Of a stretch of DNA of 64,000 nt, positions 53,676-64,000 are shown piece by piece. The stretch is from Deinandra increscens subsp. villosa. Lineage: Eukaryota > Streptophyta > Magnoliopsida > Asterales > Asteraceae. Below the pieces are notes generated by a model. That model saw only the letters and a program-made list of their open reading frames with translations, had not been told where the DNA came from and ran no database searches. The DNA lies in contig JBCNJP010000003.1 of the NCBI GenBank assembly GCA_039602395.1, forward strand, positions 66,961,880-67,025,879, read 5' to 3'. How positions within the stretch are numbered: the first letter of the stretch is position 1; each line of letters opens with the position of its first letter. The translations under genes were made by a program, and so were the position numbers.

Positions 53676-54705
53676 CTAATGTCATAAAATCCATAGGTCA
53701 GAATAAGATCAATGCCTTTTTCAAAAATTAAGGTCTTAATGTTATAATTCAATCATAACATTTATAGCTCATTTAGAATTGATCACATTCGCCTCTTGTA
53801 TGAGGTCTTTCAGGACGACACTTCCAACACAAGTATAATTAGTTCGGAAGTGTCATACAGTATTAATCTTCACAAGAGATTTTATTGCATTCACTTCCGA
53901 CGCGCATACGTCTTACTCGGAAGTCTTCTCTTGCTATCATAATCACTTCCGATGCGCGTACGTCTTACTCGGAAGTCTTTATTTGCTAATCATAAATACT
54001 TCCGACGCGCGTACGTCTTACTCGGAAGTCTTCACTTACTATCATAAGCACTTCCGACGCGCTTCCGTCTTACTCGGAAGTCTTCATTTGCTATCATAAG
54101 CACTTCCGACGCGCTTGCGTCTTACTCGGAAGTCTTCATTTGCTATCATAAGCACTTCCGACGCGCGTACGTCTTACTCGGAAGTCTTCATCGTAATATC
54201 AATTTTTTGAAAGATCATATCGACACCACTTCCGACGCACACGTGGCTTACTCGGAAGTGGACATCTGTATCTCATTCTCTATCTTCCTTTTTTTTTTAC
54301 AACTCAACTTATGAGTGTGCATTTGAATTTTCTGAAATTCAAATTTGAAGAAGGTTTTCCCGCCTTAATTGTTGTTCTTATGATTTTCCAGATTTTTTAG
54401 GCAATCTTCATGAGAGCCTCTTTGAATCTTTAAATCTTCATCCGGAATTCATTCATCGAATTTCCAGATTTCATAGTTCACCATATGATCCTCAATTGTG
54501 TATCCATTCATAAGGATTTCACATCATCATTAAACCATTATCATATCACAAGGATCAAAATGCATCAAATTACCAAATCAACAATTGATCATGAACTTTT
54601 GAATTAAGCAAATTCAAATTAATTTTTCCGATCCAAAATATGCATATCAATCAAAAGTTTTCAAAAACTAATTTTGCTACTCGATCAAAGCGTTAAAATC
54701 GATAC
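53676..54705 (-). other. TatD gag intron (phase 1) containing a minisatellite
   Basis: Donor TCATCAG then GTATCG at 54705, acceptor ACATTAG at 53676. Exon 1 (421 bp) ends one base into a codon and exon 2 supplies two bases (G plus GA), so the frame is preserved into EKDVFLPYF. Position and phase match the TatC intron. About 1030 bp against 182 bp in TatC; the extra length includes the minisatellite at 53892-54260. Acceptor choice is inferred from alignment. Confidence 0.65.
53892..54260. repeat. ~52-bp minisatellite with perfect dyads, about 7 units
   Basis: Units begin CACTTCCGACGCGCGTACGT and continue CTTACTCGGAAGTCTTCATT then TTGCTATCATAAG. In each, ACTTCCGA and TCGGAAGT form exact 8-bp inverted arms about 17 nt apart. 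The last two units are diverged or spaced. A related stem, GACACTTCC to GGAAGTGTC, lies just outside at about 53818-53855. The CACTTCCG/CGGAAGTG word also occurs in the TatD LTRs. Confidence 0.92.
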
Positions 54706-55126
54706 CTGATGATTTTGACTGTTTGATAATTGTACGATCTTCATTTAGAAGATCATCCAGATCCTTCAAATCGGTAGTTTTTGCAGCATCCTTTTCTGGA
54801 GTGAATTTCAGAGTGGCGCGAACTTCCTGCAACCATTGTTCACGCTTCTCTTTGTCCTTTAACTGCTTCAGAATCTGCAAATTTCTCATCAGGAAATCTC
54901 GATCAAAGCTTTGCAAAACCTCTACAGCTCTAGTCGGATCCACATTATCATCCTCGTCATCATGATCCGAATATGGATCACTATTAGAATGATTCGGTAA
55001 TTGAAACACCGAGACTTTTTCACTAGGTTTTCCAGCTGATCCTTTCGAACTATGAATGTTCTTCGGTGTTCCTTCTAGATCAAAAATGGACTTCTTCTTC
55101 ACTGACTCATCCGATTGCTTCTCCAT
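54706..55126 (-). CDS. TatD gag exon 1 (N-terminal extension)
   Basis: ATG at 55126: MEKQSDESVKKKSIFDLEG, an acidic middle with YSDHDDEDDNVD, then FDRDFLMRNLQILKQLKDK, VRATLKFTPEKDA and LDDLLNEDRTIIKQSKSSG, ending one base into a codon at the GT donor. It is charged and likely helical, with no known domain. Homologous exons occur in TatA, TatB and TatC, so it is a conserved part of this group. If the intron is kept, translation stops at 54677 after nine more residues, giving a short protein of 149 residues. The ATG lies about 20 bp from the primer-binding site. Confidence 0.8.
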
Positions 55127-55144
55127 TTTTCACCAATTCCTGAG

Positions 55145-55160
55145 AATACGGATGGCGCCA
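55145..55160 (-). promoter_or_regulatory. TatD primer-binding site
   Basis: Minus strand TGGCGCCATCCGTATT two bases after the 5' LTR, as in TatA and TatC. Confidence 0.8.
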
Positions 55161-55162
55161 AT

Positions 55163-55535
55163 TGATGAATCACAAAATCCCACCGTATGTAAATGAGAGA
55201 TTATAATTCAACTAGGAACAAGCTAATCTAAGAAGAATAATCGATGAATCAATGGATTTATTAATATCTCAAGTATTTGTTTACAATTGGGAGAGACACA
55301 CAGTAAATGTGTATTTTCTGGAATTCGAACTTACATTGCAAATGAGTGAAAGAACTATTTATAGAGCCTCTGAAGTCGCATCTTCATGAGTTGGTCGGAT
55401 GCACTTGCATCTTGTTCGTCTGCAACTGCATCGCTTCCAGCTCATTCTCTGTGTGACACTTGCTCTCGGGATCTTTACTATCGGAAGTGTAGATGCCAAG
55501 ACACTTGCATGTCCGGTCTTGACCTATCCTCATCA
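55163..55535 (-). mobile_element. TatD 5' LTR
   Basis: 373 bp, followed on the right by TSD GTATT (55536-55540). TATA box CTCTATAAATAG on the minus strand (55366-55355). Six substitutions from the 3' LTR by my count (about 1.6%), so TatD is younger than TatC. The full TatD element, with its nested solo LTR, is 14,511 bp. Confidence 0.96.
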
Positions 55536-55540
55536 GTATT

Positions 55541-57170
55541 AAAGATGAAAATAATGAAATATGTTGCATTGTTCTTTAACCTTCTTTAGTGTTCCTTAGA
55601 GCAATTCCAACGGAGCTTCTATTCTCTTGAAGTTGGTAAAATTGTTCTCCATTATTTGAGTCTTGGCAGCTGCTTCTGATTTGAGGAAAAATTCGTTGGC
55701 TTGTGATTTCTTCAAAGATTCTTCGGCCTCACCTTCCAGGGCTGCGAGCTTCCTGTTCCTCATTTTCATGGATTCCAGCTCTCCTTCAAGTTGGGCGATT
55801 TTCACTTCATCTCCTCGGGAAGTGCTTGTCATTTTGAGAATATAATTTAGCTTCTGTAACCCCTTAACCTTTCCTTTCGCGATAATCCACCGCCCATATA
55901 AGTCAGCAAATAAGTTTTGGCTTCTAGCCTTTGAAATCATGAGCTCATTGACAAATTGCTCGAGGGAAAGATCTTGGGTGTAGGCAATATCTCACGGTGT
56001 GTGACCAAAGAGGATTAGCTTCTTGGCTGTAAGGGAGTTGGAGCAACTGTTGCTGTTAATAATATCCTGGACAGGATAAAACTTGCTTGGGTCATTGGAT
56101 GGAAGTGAATTTTTGGTAATGCTGGTTCGATGTGACACTAGATTAATTTCATGCTTCAGCCAGTTTGAAGTTTGAACTGCAAATGAAGAAGTTCTTTCTT
56201 GGATTAGGAAGTGAACATATTTGGTGAACTTTGGGAAATCAGAGTAGGAGAAGGCTTCTGCAAGAGAGGGATTGAAATGGCTTCTTGATTAGTTTGAGTT
56301 AGTGGTGAATTTGTATAGAAATCGGTAATGTCAATGTTTTCGAGAAGGGGAAGTGCTACCAATGGTTCAGAGTAGGTTGTGAAGCGGTTGTCTTCTTCAG
56401 AGGAGCTATCCAATTGAACTTCAGGAGAGCTTAATGAAACTGTAGCCTTTGTATTGGGAGATGTAGTAGTATCAAGTCTAGGAGACTTCCTCTTTGAAAA
56501 AGCAGGTTGAACATTTGGAGTTGTTTTAGTTGCTCGCTTGCCTCTGTTCCTTGGTGGAGGAAGGGGAGCCTTGGAAGACGTTGCCGCAATACTTTTGGAA
56601 GTGGTTTAGAGAGGAAAGATGCTTGAAGCAGGGATGACATTGACCATTGCATTTGAAGAAACTAAAGGGTCAGTGGATGAAACCAAGGGATCACTTACCT
56701 GAGTGGTGTTTTTGGAAGTGTCAGCCAGTTCACTTGTAAGTTCAGCATTCTTAAGGACCGTTTACTTTCCCAGAGCGGTTGTTTTTGAACTCTTGCTTCC
56801 TTGGGGTGCATCTGCATCTACTTCCCTAATAGGATGCGTAGCAGATGCAGTTTGCTCAATAAAAGGAACCCCATCTTTTTCAACTGGTTCTGCTGCACAT
56901 TCAACTTGTTTAAAGCTTTTCAAGGCTAAAGCACTTAGCAAATCCAATTCTGTAAAAACAAAAAGTAACTACAATTAAAAATTTTGGGAAATTTTTCAAA
57001 AAAAATACAGGCCAGCGGGGACTCACCCTTGCCTTCACTTTTTAGCACTGGCCATAGCCTAGGTGTGAACCAGGCTTTGCTAATACGAGAAAGTAACAAA
57101 ATAATTTCAGGATATTCGCGATAGGATGGGCATGTTCAACTAAAAGATCAAAGTGAGAATTGTTGTAGGA
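55541..57170 (-). pseudogene. TatA antisense accessory gene, middle exons
   Basis: Continues the minus-strand gene from 40992 across TatD. Near 56947 MDLLSALALKSFKQVECA matches MDLFEAMQLKSFDDVDL of TatD and marks the start of the second part, after an acceptor-like TTTTACAG. Then Ser/Thr/Pro-rich text, and at 55940-55596 ARSQNLFADLYGRWIIAKGK and LEGELESMKMRNRKLAALEG, aligned with AKQQSLVADVYGR and LVSLEQEMR of TatD. Frameshifts and stops are frequent (55992, 56609, 56765). The N-terminal PF04195-like domain would lie beyond the AngB insertion at 57177, outside the window. Confidence 0.72.
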
Positions 57171-57176
57171 GTTTCC

Positions 57177-58152
57177 TGTTGGACTCGGTCTGCCCAAGAC
57201 ACATACTAGATTGATGTGGCTAGTACGTTATGATCCAAGTCGGGTCATACCCAATAACGAGTTAGACAAACACCCATATGACATTCATTTAAGATATGAT
57301 CAATTGAATAAATGTCACTTATAAAAGACAATTAGAAATCGGTTTCTAATTAATCGAACTTGTGTTAAATCATATGGATGATTTAAATTAGAGAAGTGTG
57401 GTAACAATATTATTTAATTGGTTAAATAAATTGATACATAAAACATATTTATATGTTACACCATATTTGTACATGTAACATGTTACATGGGTCAAGTGAA
57501 GCATGGCCAAATGAATATGGACAAGGAAATAGACTAGATGCATTGGAGGGAGTTTAAAAGAGTTTGAAAGGCTTTTTCCCTCCTCTCTCTCTCCTCTTGC
57601 ACGTTCACCCACCCCTCTTTATGAGGGTGGTTGTGCTTTTTATTTAAACAAGGCATGCACCTTGTTTACTACACTAGTCATTGATATCATTTTGCCTTCT
57701 CCAATACTCAAGTTCTTTCTCTCTCTCCTTCAAAGCAAGAACACCTTCTTGCTAAAGAAAAATCTGGAAATTGGTTCCAAGATATTGTTGGATTCGGATT
57801 CAACAAGAGCAAAAGGAAGAGTTGGTCTTGAAGAAATCCTAGCAACAAGGGTGGTTGTTGCTTGAGCTCGTGGGTATCATCACTTGAGGCTTTCAAGTTA
57901 GATAGCAAGCCGGTTCATCCACATCATCTTCTTCACAATCTTGAGCTTGGAAGAAGGTATATCTAAAACCCCCTATGGTTGGTTTTAGTTTTGATAGCAT
58001 GCATACATATTTGGATCCTTGGTTTTGGGTTTTATAATCAAGTGTTAAAATCGGTTTTAACATCAACTAATCAAACTATAGTTTTGAATTTCCGCTGCGT
58101 TTTACATTTTAAGGAGTTAAAATGGCTTTGATAAAGTTCTTAAAACCCAACA
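57177..58152 (+). mobile_element. AngB 5' LTR (Angela-like Ty1/copia)
   Basis: 976 bp from TGTTGGACTCGGTCTGCCC to TTCTTAAAACCCAACA, followed after one base by a primer-binding site. It shares layout with the solo LTR at 547-1569. Interrupts the TatA antisense gene. The 5 bp before it are TTTCC; the 3' LTR is not in the window, so the TSD cannot be checked. Confidence 0.92.
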
Positions 58153-58153
58153 A

Positions 58154-58167
58154 TGGCATCTAGAGCC
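58154..58167 (+). promoter_or_regulatory. AngB primer-binding site
   Basis: TGGCATCTAGAGCC, a variant of TGGTATCAGAGC with an extra base, one nucleotide after the LTR. Probably initiator-Met tRNA. Confidence 0.7.
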
Positions 58168-59772
58168 GCTTATATGGATGCATGCTTCAAAGAGCTAGTT
58201 GGTTAGCTCCACAAAACTCTTGGTTTTGGTTCCTCATACCACAAACCGAAAGTTTTGTTCATGGTTTCCCTTTGTCTTTCAAGATGCTTCACTAACATGC
58301 ATGTGGTTATCTTGAAAGATTAAAGCATTTTATCATTTTGTTGTTTTTGTTGTTTGGACAACAAACCCACGTTTTCGGTTTTGTGTTGGACCGAAAAGGG
58401 AAATGGGTTAAAAGGGAACCATTTGTACATATGGATGTATTTTTAGATATATGTTTGGTGCATAAAGCCTAGCCAAAAGACCTTGTGATTGTTTGTGGTG
58501 AATGTTTGTGCTTGTTGTAATTATTCAAAAGTTGTAATAATTTCAAGTTCCTCATTTTGGGCATGTAATCTATTTATTTCATTTGGTATGTAATGTAATA
58601 GATTAGGTGCATTTTGTTTTACTAGAAAAATGTATTAGGATCCATATTTTGTAAAAGGGAAGAATGCACAAGATGGAGGATCTTGGATGCCCAAAAGGAG
58701 TCAAGCAAAACACAACCAAAGGAGGTCACTTGAAGCATTTGGATGCGGGGTCAAGTGGGAGTTCACAACACATCACTTGTGTTTTGTCCCTTAGGAGAGA
58801 CCGAGACACTCCTTTTAAATAGCAGGAGTGCTTCTGCACCCCTGCTACAGGTAACAGGTGTTGTCCCAGAAACACCCCTGTTACTGCTAAAAGGTGTTGT
58901 CCATGACACACTCCTGTTACGGCTAGCAGGTGTTGTCAATAGTTGGCTATGGCTATGCACCTATTTTATTATGCTTGTGTGGTTGTTTATTTTCATGTTT
59001 GGATGATATTTGGATATGCATGCTAAAACAAACTAATAAACATTAACAAGCTAAAACCGGTTCTTAAAATATCATTAACAAAGACTAATAAAATGGGTTT
59101 TATTAAGTTGATGATGATTTATCAATAAAATGGGTTTTATTAAAAAGAACCATGAAATATGGATTTCAAACAACACTAGGGTACCATACATTTGAATGCA
59201 TGTGAATTGTATGGTACATAGAGTTTTCTACACTAGAATTATGAAAACTAAAAACGACCCTTTTGAAAACAAGTTTAAACGCCATCCTTTTGTACAACAC
59301 TCAATTTGCTTGTAAACTCTTTATGGGATAAAGGTCACCTAACCGTATTTGAGGGAACTTGTATATTTGAGGTAGGTTTACCATGTATGTGGGATAAAGG
59401 TCACCTAACCACTTACATATGTAAATTTACACGTGTGTATAAGTAGGACAACTTGATTTGGGGACCATGTGAATAGGGTCACCGAAGCATGGGGAACCAA
59501 AGGCATTGATGGGATTAAACATGCCAACTAAACATAAGATGTTTAATCGATCCCATACTACTAGAAGTTGCAAAGAGTTGCAATTGTCAAATGTTGACTA
59601 CCTTGTTAATTTAAGTCATGGGATAAAGGTCACCTAACCACAACTTAAATGTAACGTTGGATTCTAGGTTTTAATTTATTAATTGTCTATGAGACATAAA
59701 AGGGTATTAATTAAATTAAAAGGTTAATATTGATATCAAAGATACTTAATAGAACTTTGTTAAATTTTGTAG
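58168..59772 (+). other. AngB long leader with two sets of repeats
   Basis: 1.6 kb between the primer-binding site and gag, a long leader as is common in Angela elements. It contains a 36-bp tandem repeat of about three units (58850-58937, GGTGTTGTC at 58857, 58893 and 58929) with GTAACAGG and CCTGTTAC arms. Further on, three exact copies of GGGATAAAGGTCACCTAACC lie at 59325, 59391 and 59620. Dimerisation, packaging or translation control are possible roles but unproven. Confidence 0.75.
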
Positions 59773-60309
59773 ATGGCCAATAATAATAACGAAATCATCC
59801 CCGCCACAAACGTCCATAACCTATCGCTAAGATCCATCTTAGACAAGAATCGTCTCAACCAAGACAACTTTGTGGATTGGTACCGCAACTTGAGAATTGT
59901 TCTCAAACAAGAAAAGAAGTCTTATGTGTTGGACGATCCTATCCCCGACGAACCCGATGTCGAAGACGTTGAGGCTTATGCCGATTGGGTGAAGTACACC
60001 GAGGACTCCGTCCAAGTTTCATGCCTCATGCTAGCAAGTATGATCCCCGAGCTACAAAAGGATTTAGAGAATCATGGGGCATACGACATGATATGCCAAT
60101 TGAAGGAAATGTTCCAACAAAAGGCAAGAACCGAGCGCTTCGAAACGGTTCGAGCACTCCATGCATGTCGTATGGACGAGTCACAAACGGTTTCATCCTA
60201 TGTTCTTAAGATGAAGAGCCTCATTGATCGTCTTGAAAGGCTCAATTGTCCCGTTTCAAAAGAGTTGGCTACGGATTTGATCCTCAACTCTTTGTCAAAG
60301 AAGGTTTGA
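59773..60309 (+). pseudogene. AngB gag, frameshifted
   Basis: ATG at 59773: MANNNNEIIPATNVHNLSL, then LDKNRLNQDNFVDWYRNLR, a copia gag signature, and FETVRALHACRMDESQTVSS, the UBN2-type gag core. A one-base loss near 60300 (TCAAAGAAGGTTTGAC) shifts the frame to the downstream reading FDTFVLNYNMNGWEKTIPEL. Only this one lesion separates gag from pol, so the element is young or recently active. Gag would form cytoplasmic particles. Confidence 0.9.
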
Positions 60310-63124
60310 CACTTTTGTATTGAATTACAATATGAATGGTTGGGAGAAGACCATTCCCGAGCTTCATGGGATGCTCAAAACGGCCGAGCAAGGGATGGGC
60401 AAAAGTGTTGTGCCCGTTCTAACGATCAATGAAGGTAGTAGCAAGAAAAGGTCTCGCTCTACCTCTAGTTCCTCAAAGGCAAAGGTTGCCAAAGGAAAGG
60501 GATTCGTCAAGGGGAAGGGCAAGAAAGAAAACCCCAAACCGAAGGAGAAGAAGCAAAAGATTGCTTCAAATGATCCATGCTTTGAGTGTGGTGAGGTAGG
60601 ACATTGGAAGAGGAATTGTCCAACCTATCTCAAAGGGTTGAAAGAAAAGAAAAATGAAGGTCAAACCTCGGGTAAGACCTTTATGATTTATATTGAGCTT
60701 AATGCCATTTCTTCTAACACATGGGTATTGGATACCGGATGTGGAACTCATATATGTAATATGTTGCAGGGGTTCAAAAGAAATAGGCAATTAAAGGCGG
60801 GAGAAGTTAGTCTCTTCATGGGCAATGGAGCGAAAGTTCAAGTTGAAGCCCAAGGAGACTACATTTTGGAACTTCCAAGTGGTTTGGAAGTAATTTTGAA
60901 TAATGTATTATATGCTCCTAGTTTGACTAGGAACATAATTTCCGTTTCCCGTTTAAGACATTTTGGATATGATTTTAAATTTGTTAACAATGATATCCAT
61001 GTTTCAATGAATGACGTGTTTTATTTTAAAGCTAGCCCTTTAAATGGTATTTATGAATTGGTTCATGAAAACACATCATACAATAGCTCAATGTATCAAA
61101 CTAACACCAAGAGACTCAAAGGAGATTTGAGTGACACCTACATTTGGCATTGCCGCCTTGGTCACATAAATAAGAACCGCATACTAGCGTTACAAAAGAG
61201 TGGTCTTTTGAAAACAAATGATAATGATTCCTATGAAGTATGCGAATCTTGCCTACAAGGCAAGATGACTAAGGCACCTTTTAGTGGCACCACCGAAAGA
61301 GCAAAAGATTTTCTAGGGATCATACATTCGGATGTATGTGGACCTTTTAAGCCAACATCTAGGAATGGTGAAAGATACTTCATCACCTTTACCGACGACT
61401 ATAGTCGCTATGGGTATGTGTACTTGTTAGCACACAAGGATGAAGCTTTTGAAATATTCAAAATCTTCAAGAATGAAGTAGAAAATCAACTCAACAAGAC
61501 AATAAAGATCCTTCGTTCGGATAGAGGAGGTGAATACCTTAGCAATGAATTTCAAAACTATCTTCGGAGTTGTGGGATTGTCTCACAACTTAGTCCACCT
61601 CGAACACCACAACATAATGGTGTATCGGAGAGGAGGAATCGAACCCTATTGGATATGGTTCGATCTATGATGAGTAGAAGTTCCTTACCTCTATCATTTT
61701 GGGGTTATGCCCTACTCTCAGCGGCCCGTATTTTGAATATGGCCCCAACCAAGAAAGTGGAAAGGACACCTTTTGAGTTATGGCATGGAAGGGTTCCATC
61801 CTTATCTTATCTAAAGGTGTGGGGTTGTGAAGCTTATGTAAAGCATGATGCTTCAAACAAGCTAGATCCCCGGTCCACTAAGTGTATATTTGTAGGATAT
61901 CCTAAAGATTGTATAGGATATTACTTCTACAATCCAACAGAGCAAAAGGTATTTATTGCTAGAAAGGCCGAGTTCTTGGAAAGTAAGTTCCTTATGGAAG
62001 GAACTAGTGCAAGAGCGGTGGAACTTGAGGAGGATCAAGAACCACAAGCCGATACACGTTTGGTTGAAACTAGCCCTCTACAAGAAATTGTTGGAGATGA
62101 TCAAATGGTTGATCAAGACACACACAACGTTCGTAGATCTGGTAGAACTAGTAGTCCACCTGAAAGATATGGATTTTTCATGGAGGGATGCTATGTGGTA
62201 GATTCAGATGAACCAACCACTTACCATGATGCAATGACCGATTCCGAATCGGACAAATGGCTGGAAGCCATGAACGTTGAGATGCAATCCATGCATGCCA
62301 ACCAAGTATGGGACTTGGTAGTGCGACCTCCTAACTCCAAGGTAGTTGGAAGTAAGTGGGTTTTCAAGAAGAAAACCGACATGCATGGGAACTTAGACAC
62401 ATTTAAAGCTCGACTTGTAGCAAAAGGTTTCACTCAAACTCAAGGGGTTGATTATGATGAAACTTTCTCCCCGGTGGCAATGCTAAAGTCGATAAGGATA
62501 TTATTTGCCATAGCCGCCCATTATGATTATGAGATATGGCAATTGGATGTCAAAACAGCTTTCCTAAATGGATATCTTGAGGAAGATGTCTATATGGCTC
62601 AGCCCGAGGGTTTTGTCGATCCAAAACATCCTAATAAAGTGTGTAAGTTAAAGAAATCAATCTATGGATTGAAACAAGCATCAAGGAGTTGGAATCAGCG
62701 TTTTGATGAAGAGATAAAGAAATTTGGCTTCATCAAGAACGAGGATGAGGCTTGTGTGTATAAGAAGGCTAGTGGGAGTATAATAACTTTTCTAGTATTG
62801 TATGTAGATGACATACTACTATTTGGGAATGACATTCCAACCTTGGAAGGTGTAAAAACCTGGCTTGGAAGTTGCTTTTCCATCAAGGATCTTGGTGAAG
62901 CCACCTATATTTTGGGAATAAAGATCTATAGGGATAGATCAAGGCGCCTGATAGGCTTGAATCAAAGTGCATACATTGACAAAGTCTTGAAAAGGTTCAA
63001 GATGGAGAACTCTAAGAAAGGTTTGGTACCTATTCAAAGAGGGACTATATTGAGTAGGACTCAATGTCCAAGCTCAAAGGTTGAGCAAGACAAAATGAAA
63101 GGAATCCCATATGCGTCTGGATCT
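60302..63124 (+). pseudogene. AngB gag C-terminus and pol, 3'-truncated
   Basis: Open for more than 900 codons. Zinc knuckle CFECGEVGHWKRNC at about 60580. Protease WVLDTGCGTHIC near 60722 (DTG triad). Pre-integrase WHCRLGHINKNRILAL. Integrase finger CESCLQGK, catalytic SDVCGPF, TDDYSRYGY, RSDRGGEY and NGVSERRNRTLL. Reverse transcriptase VGSKWVFKKKTDMHGN, AFLNGYLEEDVYMAQPEGF, YGLKQASRSWNQRF and YVDD at 62801. Then IYRDRSRRLIGLNQSAYIDK and NSKKGLVPIQRG, which place it with Angela. After GIPYAS (about 63118) homology is lost where relatives continue into RNase H, so RNase H and 3' LTR are missing from this window. Confidence 0.92.
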
Positions 63125-64000
63125 TACTACTGCACATAGTCAATTAACATTTGCAACAGATATCTGTGGAAACCCACAATTGAACCAGATATACATACTT
63201 TCAATCAATCATAAAACATGAATAAACTGAGAAAAGAAACATAAACTTTACCTAGACAGAGGCTAATTTGCACCAGATCAATGTAATGTAACTTGAGGAG
63301 TAATTGACAAGATGTCACTTTGAGCAATAGAAATTAACATTGAGATAAATTAAAAAATTAAACTTAACTTATAAATTTTGAGTTTTAAACATGAGAATAA
63401 AACAAATAAATGATCATGCTCAAATTATTCAGGTGGACCACATAATGTGTTTGTTCCCCCTAAACATGTGACTATCTTGATATACAATTCACCCAAATCA
63501 CAACACACATTGACATAGCAAGAAGCACTTGTCAGATTGGATCATCATAATGAAATCACATGTTCTGTACTCAACACACTAAAGACTCGACTAGCATGGA
63601 CCTAATTAAGTAGCTGTAAGATTACATATGGGCCAGATCAAGTCCTAAGTATTGAATTCTGAACCCTATGACATCAATTAGAGTGCAATCCAATATAAGT
63701 AAAGATTTTGACCATACATCATATCAATCAATCAATCAAGGACATGAGATAATTCATGAGCCAAAGTTAGGAATAATGAATAAATCAATTCTACTAACTA
63801 GCTTCAATGAGTAACTATCAATCATATCAACGACAGATCATTATAATACAATGGTCAGACAACTATTCAAACAATGGTTCATTGCTAATCTTGAAGTAGA
63901 TCTCATAATCAGGTTATGCAGGTTAATTTTGAAGAGATGCAATTTCAAATTAACACACTTTATCCTAAAGACCTATCAAAACTGAAGCAACTTGAACATA
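63125..64000. other. Sequence replacing the AngB 3' end
   Basis: AT-rich, non-coding, with no similarity that I can see to the other elements in the window. It begins abruptly after the AngB reading GIPYASGSYYC. It could be another insertion whose far end lies outside, or the flank of a deletion. TTTACCTAG near 63250 is a possible minus-strand splice donor but is weak. Confidence 0.5.

Noticed and set aside
53892..54260. CRISPR-like regularly spaced repeats
   Set aside because: Plant retrotransposon intron; the ~52-bp units are contiguous, with no unique spacers and no cas genes.
1..64000. tRNA or rRNA genes
   Set aside because: I saw no cloverleaf or rRNA core sequence; the tRNA-like words found are retrotransposon primer-binding sites.

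Overview
The window looks like a repeat-rich intergenic stretch of a flowering-plant (eudicot) nuclear genome. No intact host gene is visible. Support comes from plant-type Ty3/gypsy Tat and chromovirus retrotransposons, Ty1/copia Angela-like elements, CACTA, Mutator and hAT elements, GT-AG introns and AT-rich flanks. An aster-family source is possible but unproven. The strongest layout evidence is a set of target-site duplications (TSDs) read directly at element ends.

Layout. 1-5.5 kb: a ~310-bp tandem repeat split by a solo Angela LTR (547-1569, TSD AGTAT), four MITE copies in TA microsatellites, a two-exon PB1-like gene fragment and a CACTA terminus. 5.5-11 kb: remnants of a copia LTR, a chromovirus LTR with primer-binding site, a long-TIR Mutator element (9271-10514, 9-bp TSD) and a copia gag fragment. 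11.05 kb to beyond the window: a nest of four Tat elements. TatA (+, 11049 onward) is the oldest host. TatB (-, 14629-38843, TSD CAGGT) interrupts TatA's integrase. TatB itself contains a CACTA left end, a captured gene fragment, a solo Tat LTR (16072-16434, TSD CTCTA), TatC (+, 16786-27232, TSD CCAGC), a chromovirus LTR (27238-30559) and a 5'-truncated copia element CopA (32316-36742). TatD (-, 41025-55535, TSD GTATT) sits in TatA's antisense gene and carries a solo chromovirus LTR (41739-44046, TSD AAAGA). AngB, an Angela-like copia element (57177 to about 63.12 kb), interrupts the same antisense gene further along.

How the genes work. The Tat elements carry gag, an aspartic protease, reverse transcriptase, RNase H, a second (archaeal-type) RNase H and integrase on one strand. 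A separate multi-exon gene runs on the opposite strand from near the 3' LTR; its N-terminus resembles the plant family called 'putative gypsy-type transposase' (PF04195-like) and its C-terminus looks coiled-coil. TatC and TatD each show three GT-AG introns in phase 1 at matching positions: one in gag and two inside the archaeal-type RNase H. TatA keeps the first RNase H intron but precisely lacks the second. In TatD, removing both pol introns gives one open frame of 1081 codons, so integrase can only be made from spliced RNA. This splice-gated architecture, with the antisense gene and a hairpin abutting the polypurine tract, is the most interesting content.

Ages by LTR comparison (my counts): TatD LTRs differ at 6 of 373 sites; TatC LTRs at 9 sites plus one indel in about 375. 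Nearly every coding region has frameshifts or stops. TatD pol is the exception. Functional names rest on motif recognition, not database searches.
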